14,993 bases of DNA from the NCBI GenBank assembly GCA_002697475.1, contig NZVW01000110.1, positions 1 through 14,993 of the forward strand. The letters are read 5' to 3'. The stretch is from Aquimarina sp. Lineage in GTDB: Bacteria > Bacteroidota > Bacteroidia > Flavobacteriales > Flavobacteriaceae. The notes beneath the pieces are model-generated. The model was not told the DNA's origin, made no database searches, and saw only the letters and a list, made by a program, of their open reading frames with translations. The position numbers were made by a program, and so were the translations under genes. Below are positions 1 to 6,726 of this stretch, piece by piece. Position 1 is the stretch's first letter. Every line of letters begins with the position of its first letter.

Positions 1-364
1 GAATATCCTCTTCAGTATAAGGTGTACTTTTAGATCCATCAAACACATAGTCCGTAGAAATGTGAATTAAAACGGCATCATTTTCTTTACAGGATTCTGC
101 TAATAATCGTACTCCCTCAGTATTGACTTGATAAGCCTTTTCCGGTTCCTTTTCTGCTTGCTCTACATTAGTGTATGCCGCACAATTAATAACATAGTCA
201 ATCGAAGTATTGGCAAAAAGATTATTTAATTGCTCTTCAGAAGTAATATCAAGCTCTGATGAATTGAAAAATTCAATATTTAAATCTTTATAATTCTCGG
301 CAATTGAATGCAGACAACTACCCAATTGTCCACTGGATCCTGTAACCACAATATTTGTTGACAT
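1..364 (-). CDS. rfbD: dTDP-4-dehydrorhamnose reductase, C-terminus cut by window edge
   Basis: This is the last step of dTDP-L-rhamnose synthesis: NAD(P)H-dependent reduction of dTDP-4-dehydro-L-rhamnose in the cytoplasm. Only the first 121 residues are visible, against about 280-300 for the family. The Rossmann dinucleotide-binding motif TGSSGQLG lies at residues 8-15. INCAAYTNVEQAE (59-71) and HISTDYVFDG (101-110) are family hallmarks; the latter carries the catalytic-region Ser/Thr and Asp. The expected YxxxK pair lies beyond the window edge. The ATG start at 364 puts the glycine motif at the normal distance from the N-terminus. The gene begins 18 bp after the second Wzz-like gene, so it is very probably cotranscribed with rmlBAC, although one unrelated gene separates it from rmlC. 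Confidence 0.95.
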   Translation of the reverse strand, partial: MSTNIVVTGSSGQLGSCLHSIAENYKDLNIEFFNSSELDITSEEQLNNLFANTSIDYVINCAAYTNVEQAEKEPEKAYQVNTEGVRLLAESCKENDAVLIHISTDYVFDGSKSTPYTEEDI

Positions 365-382
365 ATCATCTACTTTACAGAA

Positions 383-1423
383 TTAATTACCAGAATAGTT
401 TTTAAGAAAATTATTTAATGACAACAAACAAAGTATAATGAAAACTAAACCGATAAGCAAAATTGGTAATAAAGCAACTTTCTTTCTAAAAAGATCATTG
501 ACTTTTACGCCTTTCTGGGGAAACTCTGAAATAATATTTATTGTATTTTGAGTTTTTGCTTTTTGTCTGTTTAAGTCAACTATTTCGGATTTTAGTTTAG
601 AGCCTTGGTTTAATAGCTGTATTTCTATGTTCTCATTTTCATTCCCTTCTCCAAGATTAATACTTGTAGAGCTTTCCGCCTTATTGGCTTCAAGCAATTT
701 TATTTGTTTTATGAATCTTTGCAAAGAATCTATTTCAGAAATTTGATTCATTAAGATTGAATCCTGAACTGACAAATTCAAATCATTTATCCTCTTTTGT
801 AGTTTGAAGTAATCATTGGTTTCTATGGAACGTATGATTGCCCTTTGGCTGTTCTTTGCCACGGTAGGATCTGTTGCTTCTACAATTATTTTGTGAAAAG
901 GAGAATTGATATCATTAAAATTTTGAAGATAATCTTCATAATCCACTTTTTGCTGTGAGATGGTATCCAACTCACTAATAAATTCACTAAACTGTTTAAT
1001 TTTTTGCGTCTGATCAGAAAAAGATTCAATTTTAAATTCTTTTATAGTCTTTGCGAGGCCAGGTGAAACATTTAAAGCCTCAGCAAGCGATTGATACTCT
1101 TCTTCTTTTGCTAAATCATTATAGAAGTTTATGTTATTATATAATTGTTGAACACTATTAAAATTAGGCTCCACTACCATATTTGATCTATACAAATCTT
1201 CACTTACAGAATCCCAATACCAACCAGCAGCTATTCCTACAACTCCCGCAATGGCAAACTTTATAAAATGTGCTCTGATAAATTGTAGAAAGACTATTAG
1301 TAAATTAAATAATCCCTTAAAGATATTTCCAATTAGCTGAAACAGTTTCTTAAAACCATCTCCGATAATTTTAAATAATTGACCTAAATCGATCTCCTCA
1401 GAAGTGTTTTCTTTATTACTCAT
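383..1423 (-). CDS. Wzz-like two-TM chain-length/export protein (second copy)
   Basis: This 346-aa protein has the layout of Wzz-type polysaccharide co-polymerases. An N-terminal cytoplasmic segment is followed by TM1 (about 53-71), a long periplasmic region rich in predicted coiled coil (about 205-300), TM2 (about 315-336) and a very short C-terminal tail. There is no Walker motif, so no kinase domain is fused. The N-terminus (about 14-50) is an unusual Phe/Leu/Ile-rich amphipathic stretch ahead of TM1. It resembles the 330-aa protein encoded upstream in the same operon: both have the helical N-terminus, an early 'VxxxPxxxS' segment after TM1 and matching spacing to TM2. By architecture and by position between rmlC and rmlD, I infer a role in O-antigen or exopolysaccharide chain length or export. 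The family match rests on layout rather than a diagnostic motif. A separate promoter-like element lies directly upstream. Confidence 0.75.
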   Translation of the reverse strand: MSNKENTSEEIDLGQLFKIIGDGFKKLFQLIGNIFKGLFNLLIVFLQFIRAHFIKFAIAGVVGIAAGWYWDSVSEDLYRSNMVVEPNFNSVQQLYNNINFYNDLAKEEEYQSLAEALNVSPGLAKTIKEFKIESFSDQTQKIKQFSEFISELDTISQQKVDYEDYLQNFNDINSPFHKIIVEATDPTVAKNSQRAIIRSIETNDYFKLQKRINDLNLSVQDSILMNQISEIDSLQRFIKQIKLLEANKAESSTSINLGEGNENENIEIQLLNQGSKLKSEIVDLNRQKAKTQNTINIISEFPQKGVKVNDLFRKKVALLPILLIGLVFIILCLLSLNNFLKNYSGN

Positions 1424-1457
1424 ATTCAGTAACTATTGATTGATTTTAAAAGTGCCG

Positions 1458-1487
1458 CAAAGGTAGTATGTTTTAAAGAAACACAAA
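1458..1487 (-). promoter_or_regulatory. Bacteroidota-type promoter upstream of the second Wzz-like gene
   Basis: On the minus strand, TACCTTTG (1465-1458) matches the Bacteroidota -7 consensus TANNTTTG exactly. TTTG (1487-1484) lies 18 bp upstream, close to the usual -33 TTTG/TTG spacing of about 19-21. It sits in the 74-bp gap between rfbC and the second Wzz-like gene, the widest gap inside the rml operon. The start codon is at 1423, leaving a leader of about 25-30 nt. The consensus is known for Bacteroides and Flavobacterium; activity here is inferred. Confidence 0.55.
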
Positions 1488-1497
1488 GTAATTTACG

Positions 1498-2043
1498 CTA
1501 ATTATTGAGTTCTTTAAAAAATGGTAATACTAAATCTTTTTGAGAAAGTTGAATTTCCGTGTCGGACAATTTCCAATCTATATCCAAATCAGGATCACTA
1601 TAGATAATCCCAGACTCAGATGACTTGTGGTAATAATTATCACATTTATAAGCAAAAATAGCTTCCGCACTTAATGTTATAAAACCGTGAGCAAAACCCC
1701 TTGGTACAAATAATTGAAGATTATTTTCTCCATTTAAAATTACAGAAACGTGCTTTCCAAATGTGGCAGAATCCGGTCTTAAATCCACAGCAACATCCAT
1801 TACTTCACCTTTAATCACTCTAACTAATTTTGCCTGAGCGTATTCTCCTTTCTGAAAATGTAATCCTCTTAACACTCCTTTTTTTGAAATTGACTGATTG
1901 TCCTGAACAAAATTAATTGCTAGACCTGTTAACTCTTCAAACTTTTGTTGATTAAAACTTTCGAAAAAAGCACCTCTTTCGTCTTCAAAAACTGATGGCT
2001 TAATGATGAAACAACCTTCTATACTTGTGTTTTCTATCTGCAT
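1498..2043 (-). CDS. rfbC: dTDP-4-dehydrorhamnose 3,5-epimerase
   Basis: This enzyme epimerises C3 and C5 of dTDP-4-dehydro-6-deoxy-D-glucose, the third step of dTDP-L-rhamnose synthesis. The 181-aa length is typical of RmlC, a cupin-fold dimer. DERGAFFE (21-28) is the N-terminal signature. RGLHFQ (59-64) supplies the catalytic His62, QAKLVR (70-75) the conserved Lys72, and AYKCDNYY (131-138) the tyrosines of the active site. PRGFAHGF (114-121) is the conserved cupin strand. It begins 30 bp after rfbA, which supports one transcript. The start at 2043 places all motifs at family-normal positions, and nothing looks truncated or altered. Confidence 0.97.
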   Translation of the reverse strand: MQIENTSIEGCFIIKPSVFEDERGAFFESFNQQKFEELTGLAINFVQDNQSISKKGVLRGLHFQKGEYAQAKLVRVIKGEVMDVAVDLRPDSATFGKHVSVILNGENNLQLFVPRGFAHGFITLSAEAIFAYKCDNYYHKSSESGIIYSDPDLDIDWKLSDTEIQLSQKDLVLPFFKELNN

Positions 2044-2073
2044 TAAAGTAATCTGCTATTTTGGTTTTTAGAA

Positions 2074-2934
2074 TTAATTGATTAGTTGCATTAAATACTC
2101 GCCATATCCACTTTTAAGGAGTGGTTCTGCCAGATTCTGTAGCTGAGTTTTGCTGATAAACCCCTTTCTAAAAGCAACTTCTTCAATAGCTCCTATTTTA
2201 AGGCCTTGTCTTTCCTCTATAACCTGAACGAATTGAGAAGCCTGCATTAGAGAATTAAATGTTCCCGTATCCAACCAAGCTGTTCCTCTATCCAAAATAC
2301 TTACATTCAGTTTACTCCTTTTTAGATATTCTCTATTCACATCAGTAATTTCAAGTTCCCCTCTGTGACTAGGTTTAATATTTTTTGCTATTTGCACTAC
2401 ATCATTATCATAAAAATATATTCCGGGAACAGCATAATTTGACTTTGGTTGCCTTGGTTTTTCTTCGATTGATATCGCTTTTCCTTCACTATCAAAATCT
2501 ACAACTCCATATCTTTCCGGATCGTGAACGTGATATGCATATATGATACCTCCATCAGGATTATTATTGTTTTCTAACAATTCATCCAATCCTGATCCAT
2601 AAAATATATTATCTCCTAAAATAAGTGCAACTTTATCTTCCTCAATAAAATCTTCTCCAATTATAAAAGCTTCTGCCAAACCATTTGGATTTTCCTGAAC
2701 TGCAAACTCAAAACGACAACCATATTTTTTTCCATCTCCTAAAAGCTTCTGAAAAAGTGGTAAATCCTGAGGTGTTGAGATTATTAATATTTCACTAATT
2801 CCTGCTGACATTAGTGTGGATAATGGATAATAAATCATAGGTTTGTCATAAACAGGCATTAATTGTTTGCTCACCGCTAATGTTAGAGGGTGCAATCTGG
2901 TTCCTGAACCTCCTGCAAGTACTATTCCTTTCAT
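2074..2934 (-). CDS. rfbA: Glucose-1-phosphate thymidylyltransferase
   Basis: This enzyme catalyses the first step of the pathway: glucose-1-phosphate plus dTTP gives dTDP-glucose and pyrophosphate. The 286-aa length fits the short RmlA class. The nucleotide-binding signature [11 protein letters not shown] occupies 8-18 and is followed by [20 protein letters not shown] (22-41), with the conserved Lys and Pro. LGDN (106-109) carries the metal-binding Asp108, EEKP (157-160) is the sugar-binding motif, and WLDTG (220-224) supplies the second metal-binding Asp222. The start codon lies 12 bp after the rfbB stop, so the two genes are almost certainly cotranscribed. All key residues are present. Confidence 0.98.
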   Translation of the reverse strand: MKGIVLAGGSGTRLHPLTLAVSKQLMPVYDKPMIYYPLSTLMSAGISEILIISTPQDLPLFQKLLGDGKKYGCRFEFAVQENPNGLAEAFIIGEDFIEEDKVALILGDNIFYGSGLDELLENNNNPDGGIIYAYHVHDPERYGVVDFDSEGKAISIEEKPRQPKSNYAVPGIYFYDNDVVQIAKNIKPSHRGELEITDVNREYLKRSKLNVSILDRGTAWLDTGTFNSLMQASQFVQVIEERQGLKIGAIEEVAFRKGFISKTQLQNLAEPLLKSGYGEYLMQLIN

Positions 2935-2946
2935 TTTATATGTGAT

Positions 2947-3969
2947 TTATTGCTTGCTATTCTTATATTTATCTATATACCATTCTATGGTTTTTTCAAT
3001 ACCCGATTCAAAATTTTCTTCGGCCTTCCATCCTAGTTCTTGCTCAATTTTAGAAGCGTCGATTGCATATCTATAATCATGACCAGGTCTGTCTGTAACA
3101 TACGTTATTAATTCCGTATACGATTGACCATCTTTATCAGGATGTTTTCTGTCCAGTATACTACAAATAGTCTCAGCAATATAAATATTCTGTCTTTCGT
3201 TTCTTCCTCCAATATTGTAGGTTTCTCCCAATTTTCCTTTTTCTAGTACCAGATCAATTCCTTTACAATGATCAGTCACAAATAACCAGTCTCTAACATT
3301 TGTGCCATCTCCATATATCGGGATGGGTTGTTTAGCCAACGCTTTTCTTATAATGGTAGGAATTAATTTTTCATCGTGTTGATGTGGTCCATAATTATTT
3401 GAACAGTTGGTTGTAATAACCGGTAAGCCATACGTATGAAAATAGCTTCGTACTAAAAAATCCGAAGAGGCTTTTGAGGCACTATAAGGACTATTAGGGG
3501 CATACGGTGTCTCCTCAGTAAACAAACCTGTTTCTCCTAATGTGCCGTACACTTCATCAGTGGAAATATGAATAAACCTGGAGTTTTCAAAACCTGATTT
3601 GAAACTATTAGGTGCTTCCATCCAGGAATTATATGCCTCCTGCAGCAAATTGAATGTTCCTAGAATGTTAGTATCTATAAAAACTTTAGGCCCGGAAATT
3701 GAATTATCTACGTGGGATTCTGCAGCAAAATGAATAACAGTATCAATTTTATATTTTTTAAAAATCTCAGATAAAAGGATTGCATCGCAGATATCACCTT
3801 CTATAAAATGATATTCCTCGTTTTCTTTGATATCTATGTTTTTACTATCTGCCGCATAAGTAAGTTTATCGAGATTAACAATTGCGGCTGTACCTTTTTG
3901 AGATTTATAATTTACAAAATTGGAACCTATAAACCCCGCTCCCCCGGTGATAAGAATTTTTCTTTTCAA
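2947..3969 (-). CDS. rfbB: dTDP-glucose 4,6-dehydratase, TTG start
   Basis: This enzyme converts dTDP-glucose to dTDP-4-dehydro-6-deoxyglucose, using tightly bound NAD+; it is an extended-SDR protein. The 340-aa length is normal. The Rossmann motif TGGAGFIG lies at 8-15, NLDKLTYA (32-39) follows beta-2, STDEVYG (136-142) carries the Thr/Asp/Glu catalytic residues, and YSASK (162-166) is the Tyr-Lys pair. The start chosen is TTG at 3969-3967. No in-frame ATG exists between the upstream in-frame stop (3987-3985) and the glycine motif. The TTG overlaps the TGA of the preceding Wzz-like gene as TTGA, a typical translational-coupling arrangement. Confidence 0.96.
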   Translation of the reverse strand: MKRKILITGGAGFIGSNFVNYKSQKGTAAIVNLDKLTYAADSKNIDIKENEEYHFIEGDICDAILLSEIFKKYKIDTVIHFAAESHVDNSISGPKVFIDTNILGTFNLLQEAYNSWMEAPNSFKSGFENSRFIHISTDEVYGTLGETGLFTEETPYAPNSPYSASKASSDFLVRSYFHTYGLPVITTNCSNNYGPHQHDEKLIPTIIRKALAKQPIPIYGDGTNVRDWLFVTDHCKGIDLVLEKGKLGETYNIGGRNERQNIYIAETICSILDRKHPDKDGQSYTELITYVTDRPGHDYRYAIDASKIEQELGWKAEENFESGIEKTIEWYIDKYKNSKQ

Positions 3970-4958
3970 CTTAATTGTTTTTCGCTTATAATTGTTTTTC
4001 TATATAGGTATAGGAAAATATATAGTATTGAAGTAAGAAGGACAAGAGCTAAAGGAATTATAAACAACATCTTCTTATAAAGTTTCTTTTTAACCTTTAC
4101 AACACCAGTATTCTCAACTATTGAAAAAACTTCATTTTCCAATTCGATTTTCTCTCTGTTTTCAGCTAGTAATTCTAAAATTTCTATTTTCTGCTTCAAC
4201 AAACCAGAAATTGTAGGAGATTCTGACTCCTCAGTAACAATGACTACATTATTGTTTTCTTGCTTTTCTGACTTATTTAATGTCTCTAAATACTCATCGA
4301 CAAATTTTAAGGATTTTTTATAACTGGCTACTTCAGATTTTGCTGTTTCAATGATATTTTTAATTTTTGCTGAAAAGTGATTATTAGCAAATATGTGATC
4401 TAATAATGCTTTTGTAATTTGCGTATTTGCCTCGTTTGATTCTGTAAACTCAAAAGTTATCATATGAAACTTATAAAAAGGAATGAATTTGTGGTTAGAA
4501 AGTTCCTTTTCAGAGTAATCCTGAATCGTATATAGAAAACCGTTGTCCTGATATTTATTGTGTAAATGATCAAAAACATCCTCTATGGCCACTATAGGCT
4601 TAATTTCTATAGATTTAATGTTTTCTCCCCATTCAGGTTTTAAACCAAGAGACGTCAAATAAGCTTCATCTCCCAATCGTTTATAAAAATCATTAAAGAA
4701 ATTGTAAATATATAGTGTGGAATTGCTACGAGGCTGAATTATAACTTCTTGCTTATAGGTGTATTTTTCATAATACTGGTCAAGAAAATATCCCAGAATT
4801 AATCCAACGATTAGAATACCCGTAAACAAAAATATTCGCTTAACTATGAATTGTATCATCAGAAAAAATGATTGCAATAATGATTTAAAAAAAGAGCCTA
4901 TTGGACTAAAAATCTGAGAAAGATAAACCTCATCTTCTTTAAAATTTCTTTGACTCAT
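3966..4958 (-). CDS. Wzz-like two-TM chain-length/export protein (first copy)
   Basis: This 330-aa protein has a hydrophobic, Phe-rich N-terminal stretch (about 13-40), TM1 (about 42-59), a mostly helical extracytoplasmic region (about 60-295) and TM2 (about 297-318) with a short basic tail. That is the plan of Wzz-type polysaccharide co-polymerases without a kinase domain. It resembles the 346-aa protein encoded downstream in layout and in several local segments, for example EVIIQPRSNSTLYIYN (71-86) against VVEPNFNSVQQLYNN in that protein. A low-complexity acidic, Asn-rich patch (about 229-248) interrupts the helical region. It starts 1 bp after the preceding gene and its stop overlaps the rfbB start, so it is firmly in the rml operon. 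A role in chain-length control or export is inferred from architecture and context. Confidence 0.75.
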   Translation of the reverse strand: MSQRNFKEDEVYLSQIFSPIGSFFKSLLQSFFLMIQFIVKRIFLFTGILIVGLILGYFLDQYYEKYTYKQEVIIQPRSNSTLYIYNFFNDFYKRLGDEAYLTSLGLKPEWGENIKSIEIKPIVAIEDVFDHLHNKYQDNGFLYTIQDYSEKELSNHKFIPFYKFHMITFEFTESNEANTQITKALLDHIFANNHFSAKIKNIIETAKSEVASYKKSLKFVDEYLETLNKSEKQENNNVVIVTEESESPTISGLLKQKIEILELLAENREKIELENEVFSIVENTGVVKVKKKLYKKMLFIIPLALVLLTSILYIFLYLYRKTIISEKQLS

Positions 4959-4959
4959 A

Positions 4960-6648
4960 TTAGCTTAGAATTTGTTCTATTATTTTTTCTGTAATAAGGT
5001 ATGTTGGTTTAACGCCAGTAGTTCCTAATCCTCCGGAAGCTAAAGTACTTCCTGTCTCTAAAGGATTATCTGAAGCGTAATACGCATATCTGACTTTAAC
5101 TTTTGCACTTATACTCCCTCTGAGTTTTGATGCTGACTGAATGGCTTTCTGATAGTGTGCACCTTCCATTTCAAGACCTATAACATTCCAGGTTGAGTCG
5201 TGGAAAAACTTTAAAATATCTCTGTTTTGCAAAGAAGTTCCTAAAACGGTTATCATAGAACCATCGTACACATCAATACCATTACCTGCTAAATCCTTTT
5301 TCTTTAGTTCATTTTTAAAAGGATAATTATCTGCTGTTCCTTCAAATACGTGTGCAGAAGGTATCATAATATCCCCCTTTCCTCCTTCTAAGATCCCTGC
5401 TTTACCCATAATGGACACTGACTTAACATCCAGATATGCCTTAGAACTATCCTGTAAAAGGTAAGGTTTTAGCAATTCATCCATAGTCTCATAAGCCTGC
5501 TCTCCAAAAGCATAATCCATAACAATCAAAACAGGCTTTTCTTGCTTTTGTTTATCTCTAAGCAAGTCTGACCAAACACCTTCATCATACTTCGCTGTAT
5601 CAAAAATCTGAACATTGATATTTGCTCCACTTTGATCTTCAATGTAGGACATTCCTTTTGCACTAGCTGCCTTTTCTATTTTATTTCGTAATCTACCACT
5701 TGCCACGCTGCTTAGCTGTTCATAAATTTCGAAACGACCTTTGTTTTTAAGCTCTGTCTTCAAAGCAATAGGCGCATATAATGTGTTCATTACACTGTGC
5801 ATATTAGCACTTATAATGTGTAACGGTCGTTCCAGAAGGTCTAATTCCTTTAGTTTTTCTTTTATAGTATTCGCCCAAACCTCACCATGAATATGATGTC
5901 CCAAACGTTCTCTTAATACCGGACTAAAAGTAACGATACGTTTATTATCTTTTATCGATTCATCAATGGCCAGTTTACCTAACCAATAAATAATGTGTAA
6001 AAAACGTTCCTTGTTCTGGGCACAAGAAAAATTACCATACACTTTTGAGACTTCTTCAAATGTACGTCCCAATATATTTGCGGTGTGTGTTAAAGCTATT
6101 TCGCGTTCTGCTTGTGTAAGCTCTTTGTCTGAGGTTACAGCCTTTTCTAATTTCTCCCAGTCCCGAGTTACATTTCCCTGTTCATTAATAATTACACGTC
6201 TCATAATTTTATGAGATTCAATAAACAAAAACGTCAAATGCGTTAAAATATCGTAAATCTCAGATCTACCTCTGGTTATTTCGATATTCATCTGCTCCTC
6301 GTCGATACGATAGCAATTTCTTCGTCTTTTAGGTGGAACAATGACTTTGAAGTGTGAATTTTTATAACCTTCGTCACTGGTCAGGTTTATAAACCTGCAT
6401 TCTTCTATTCCATAAGGCAGTCGGTCAATGACATAAAGTAAGCCGTTAAGCTCTACCTTCTCTTCTGCTATTGATCCATATATTTCAGGTCGAAGTGTTA
6501 GCAGTGCCTCTCTTAATGTTTCACCAGAAACACCCATTGGCTTATAAAAACCACGATTAAAAAGATGACGCATTGTGATGTACATTCGTTCTATAGCGCT
6601 AGAACTTTCCTGTGCACGGGTTCTTCCTTGTAGTATTAAGTTTGCCAT
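4960..6648 (-). CDS. Uncharacterised conserved protein with nucleosidase/phosphorylase-like C-terminal domain
   Basis: This 562-aa soluble protein has no signal peptide or TM. I do not recognise the N-terminal part (about 1-365), which has an Arg-rich start and several helical stretches. The C-terminal part (about 370-562) follows the motif order of the PNP/MTAN fold: VLIVMDYAFGEQAYE (373-387), then MGKAGILEGGKGDIMIP (414-430), which resembles the 'GSAGGL...GDIVV' segment of MTA/SAH nucleosidase. GLEMEGAHY (491-499) corresponds to 'VEMEA', the ribose-binding Met-Glu. YYASDNPL (523-530) corresponds to the 'ISD' that carries the catalytic Asp. A fused N-terminal domain ahead of such a fold recalls AMP nucleosidase, but that identity is not established. 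I vaguely recall a DUF6909 label for such proteins, unverified. It appears to be the first gene of the rml operon, 1 bp ahead of the Wzz-like gene. Confidence 0.7.
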   Translation of the reverse strand: MANLILQGRTRAQESSSAIERMYITMRHLFNRGFYKPMGVSGETLREALLTLRPEIYGSIAEEKVELNGLLYVIDRLPYGIEECRFINLTSDEGYKNSHFKVIVPPKRRRNCYRIDEEQMNIEITRGRSEIYDILTHLTFLFIESHKIMRRVIINEQGNVTRDWEKLEKAVTSDKELTQAEREIALTHTANILGRTFEEVSKVYGNFSCAQNKERFLHIIYWLGKLAIDESIKDNKRIVTFSPVLRERLGHHIHGEVWANTIKEKLKELDLLERPLHIISANMHSVMNTLYAPIALKTELKNKGRFEIYEQLSSVASGRLRNKIEKAASAKGMSYIEDQSGANINVQIFDTAKYDEGVWSDLLRDKQKQEKPVLIVMDYAFGEQAYETMDELLKPYLLQDSSKAYLDVKSVSIMGKAGILEGGKGDIMIPSAHVFEGTADNYPFKNELKKKDLAGNGIDVYDGSMITVLGTSLQNRDILKFFHDSTWNVIGLEMEGAHYQKAIQSASKLRGSISAKVKVRYAYYASDNPLETGSTLASGGLGTTGVKPTYLITEKIIEQILS

Positions 6649-6661
6649 ACGTTTTTCTCCA

Positions 6662-6669
6662 CAAAGATA
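6662..6669 (-). promoter_or_regulatory. -7 promoter element ahead of the rml/polysaccharide operon
   Basis: On the minus strand, TATCTTTG (6669-6662) matches TANNTTTG exactly. It lies 13 bp before the ATG at 6648, within the 78-bp gap after the GH3 gene. No clear -33 TTG is seen at the expected 18-21 bp upstream, so the call rests on the -7 element and its position. If real, it would drive the 562-aa gene and the rml genes from a very short leader. Confidence 0.4.
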
Positions 6670-6726
6670 TGTAAAAGAATTTAGACCCAGAATTACTTAA
6701 TTACGTATACATAGCTGTATTTATCA

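Noticed and set aside
6707..6720. ATACA/TGTAT hairpin downstream of GH3
   Set aside because: The stem is 5 bp with no following T-tract, so it is not a credible terminator; probably chance in AT-rich sequence.
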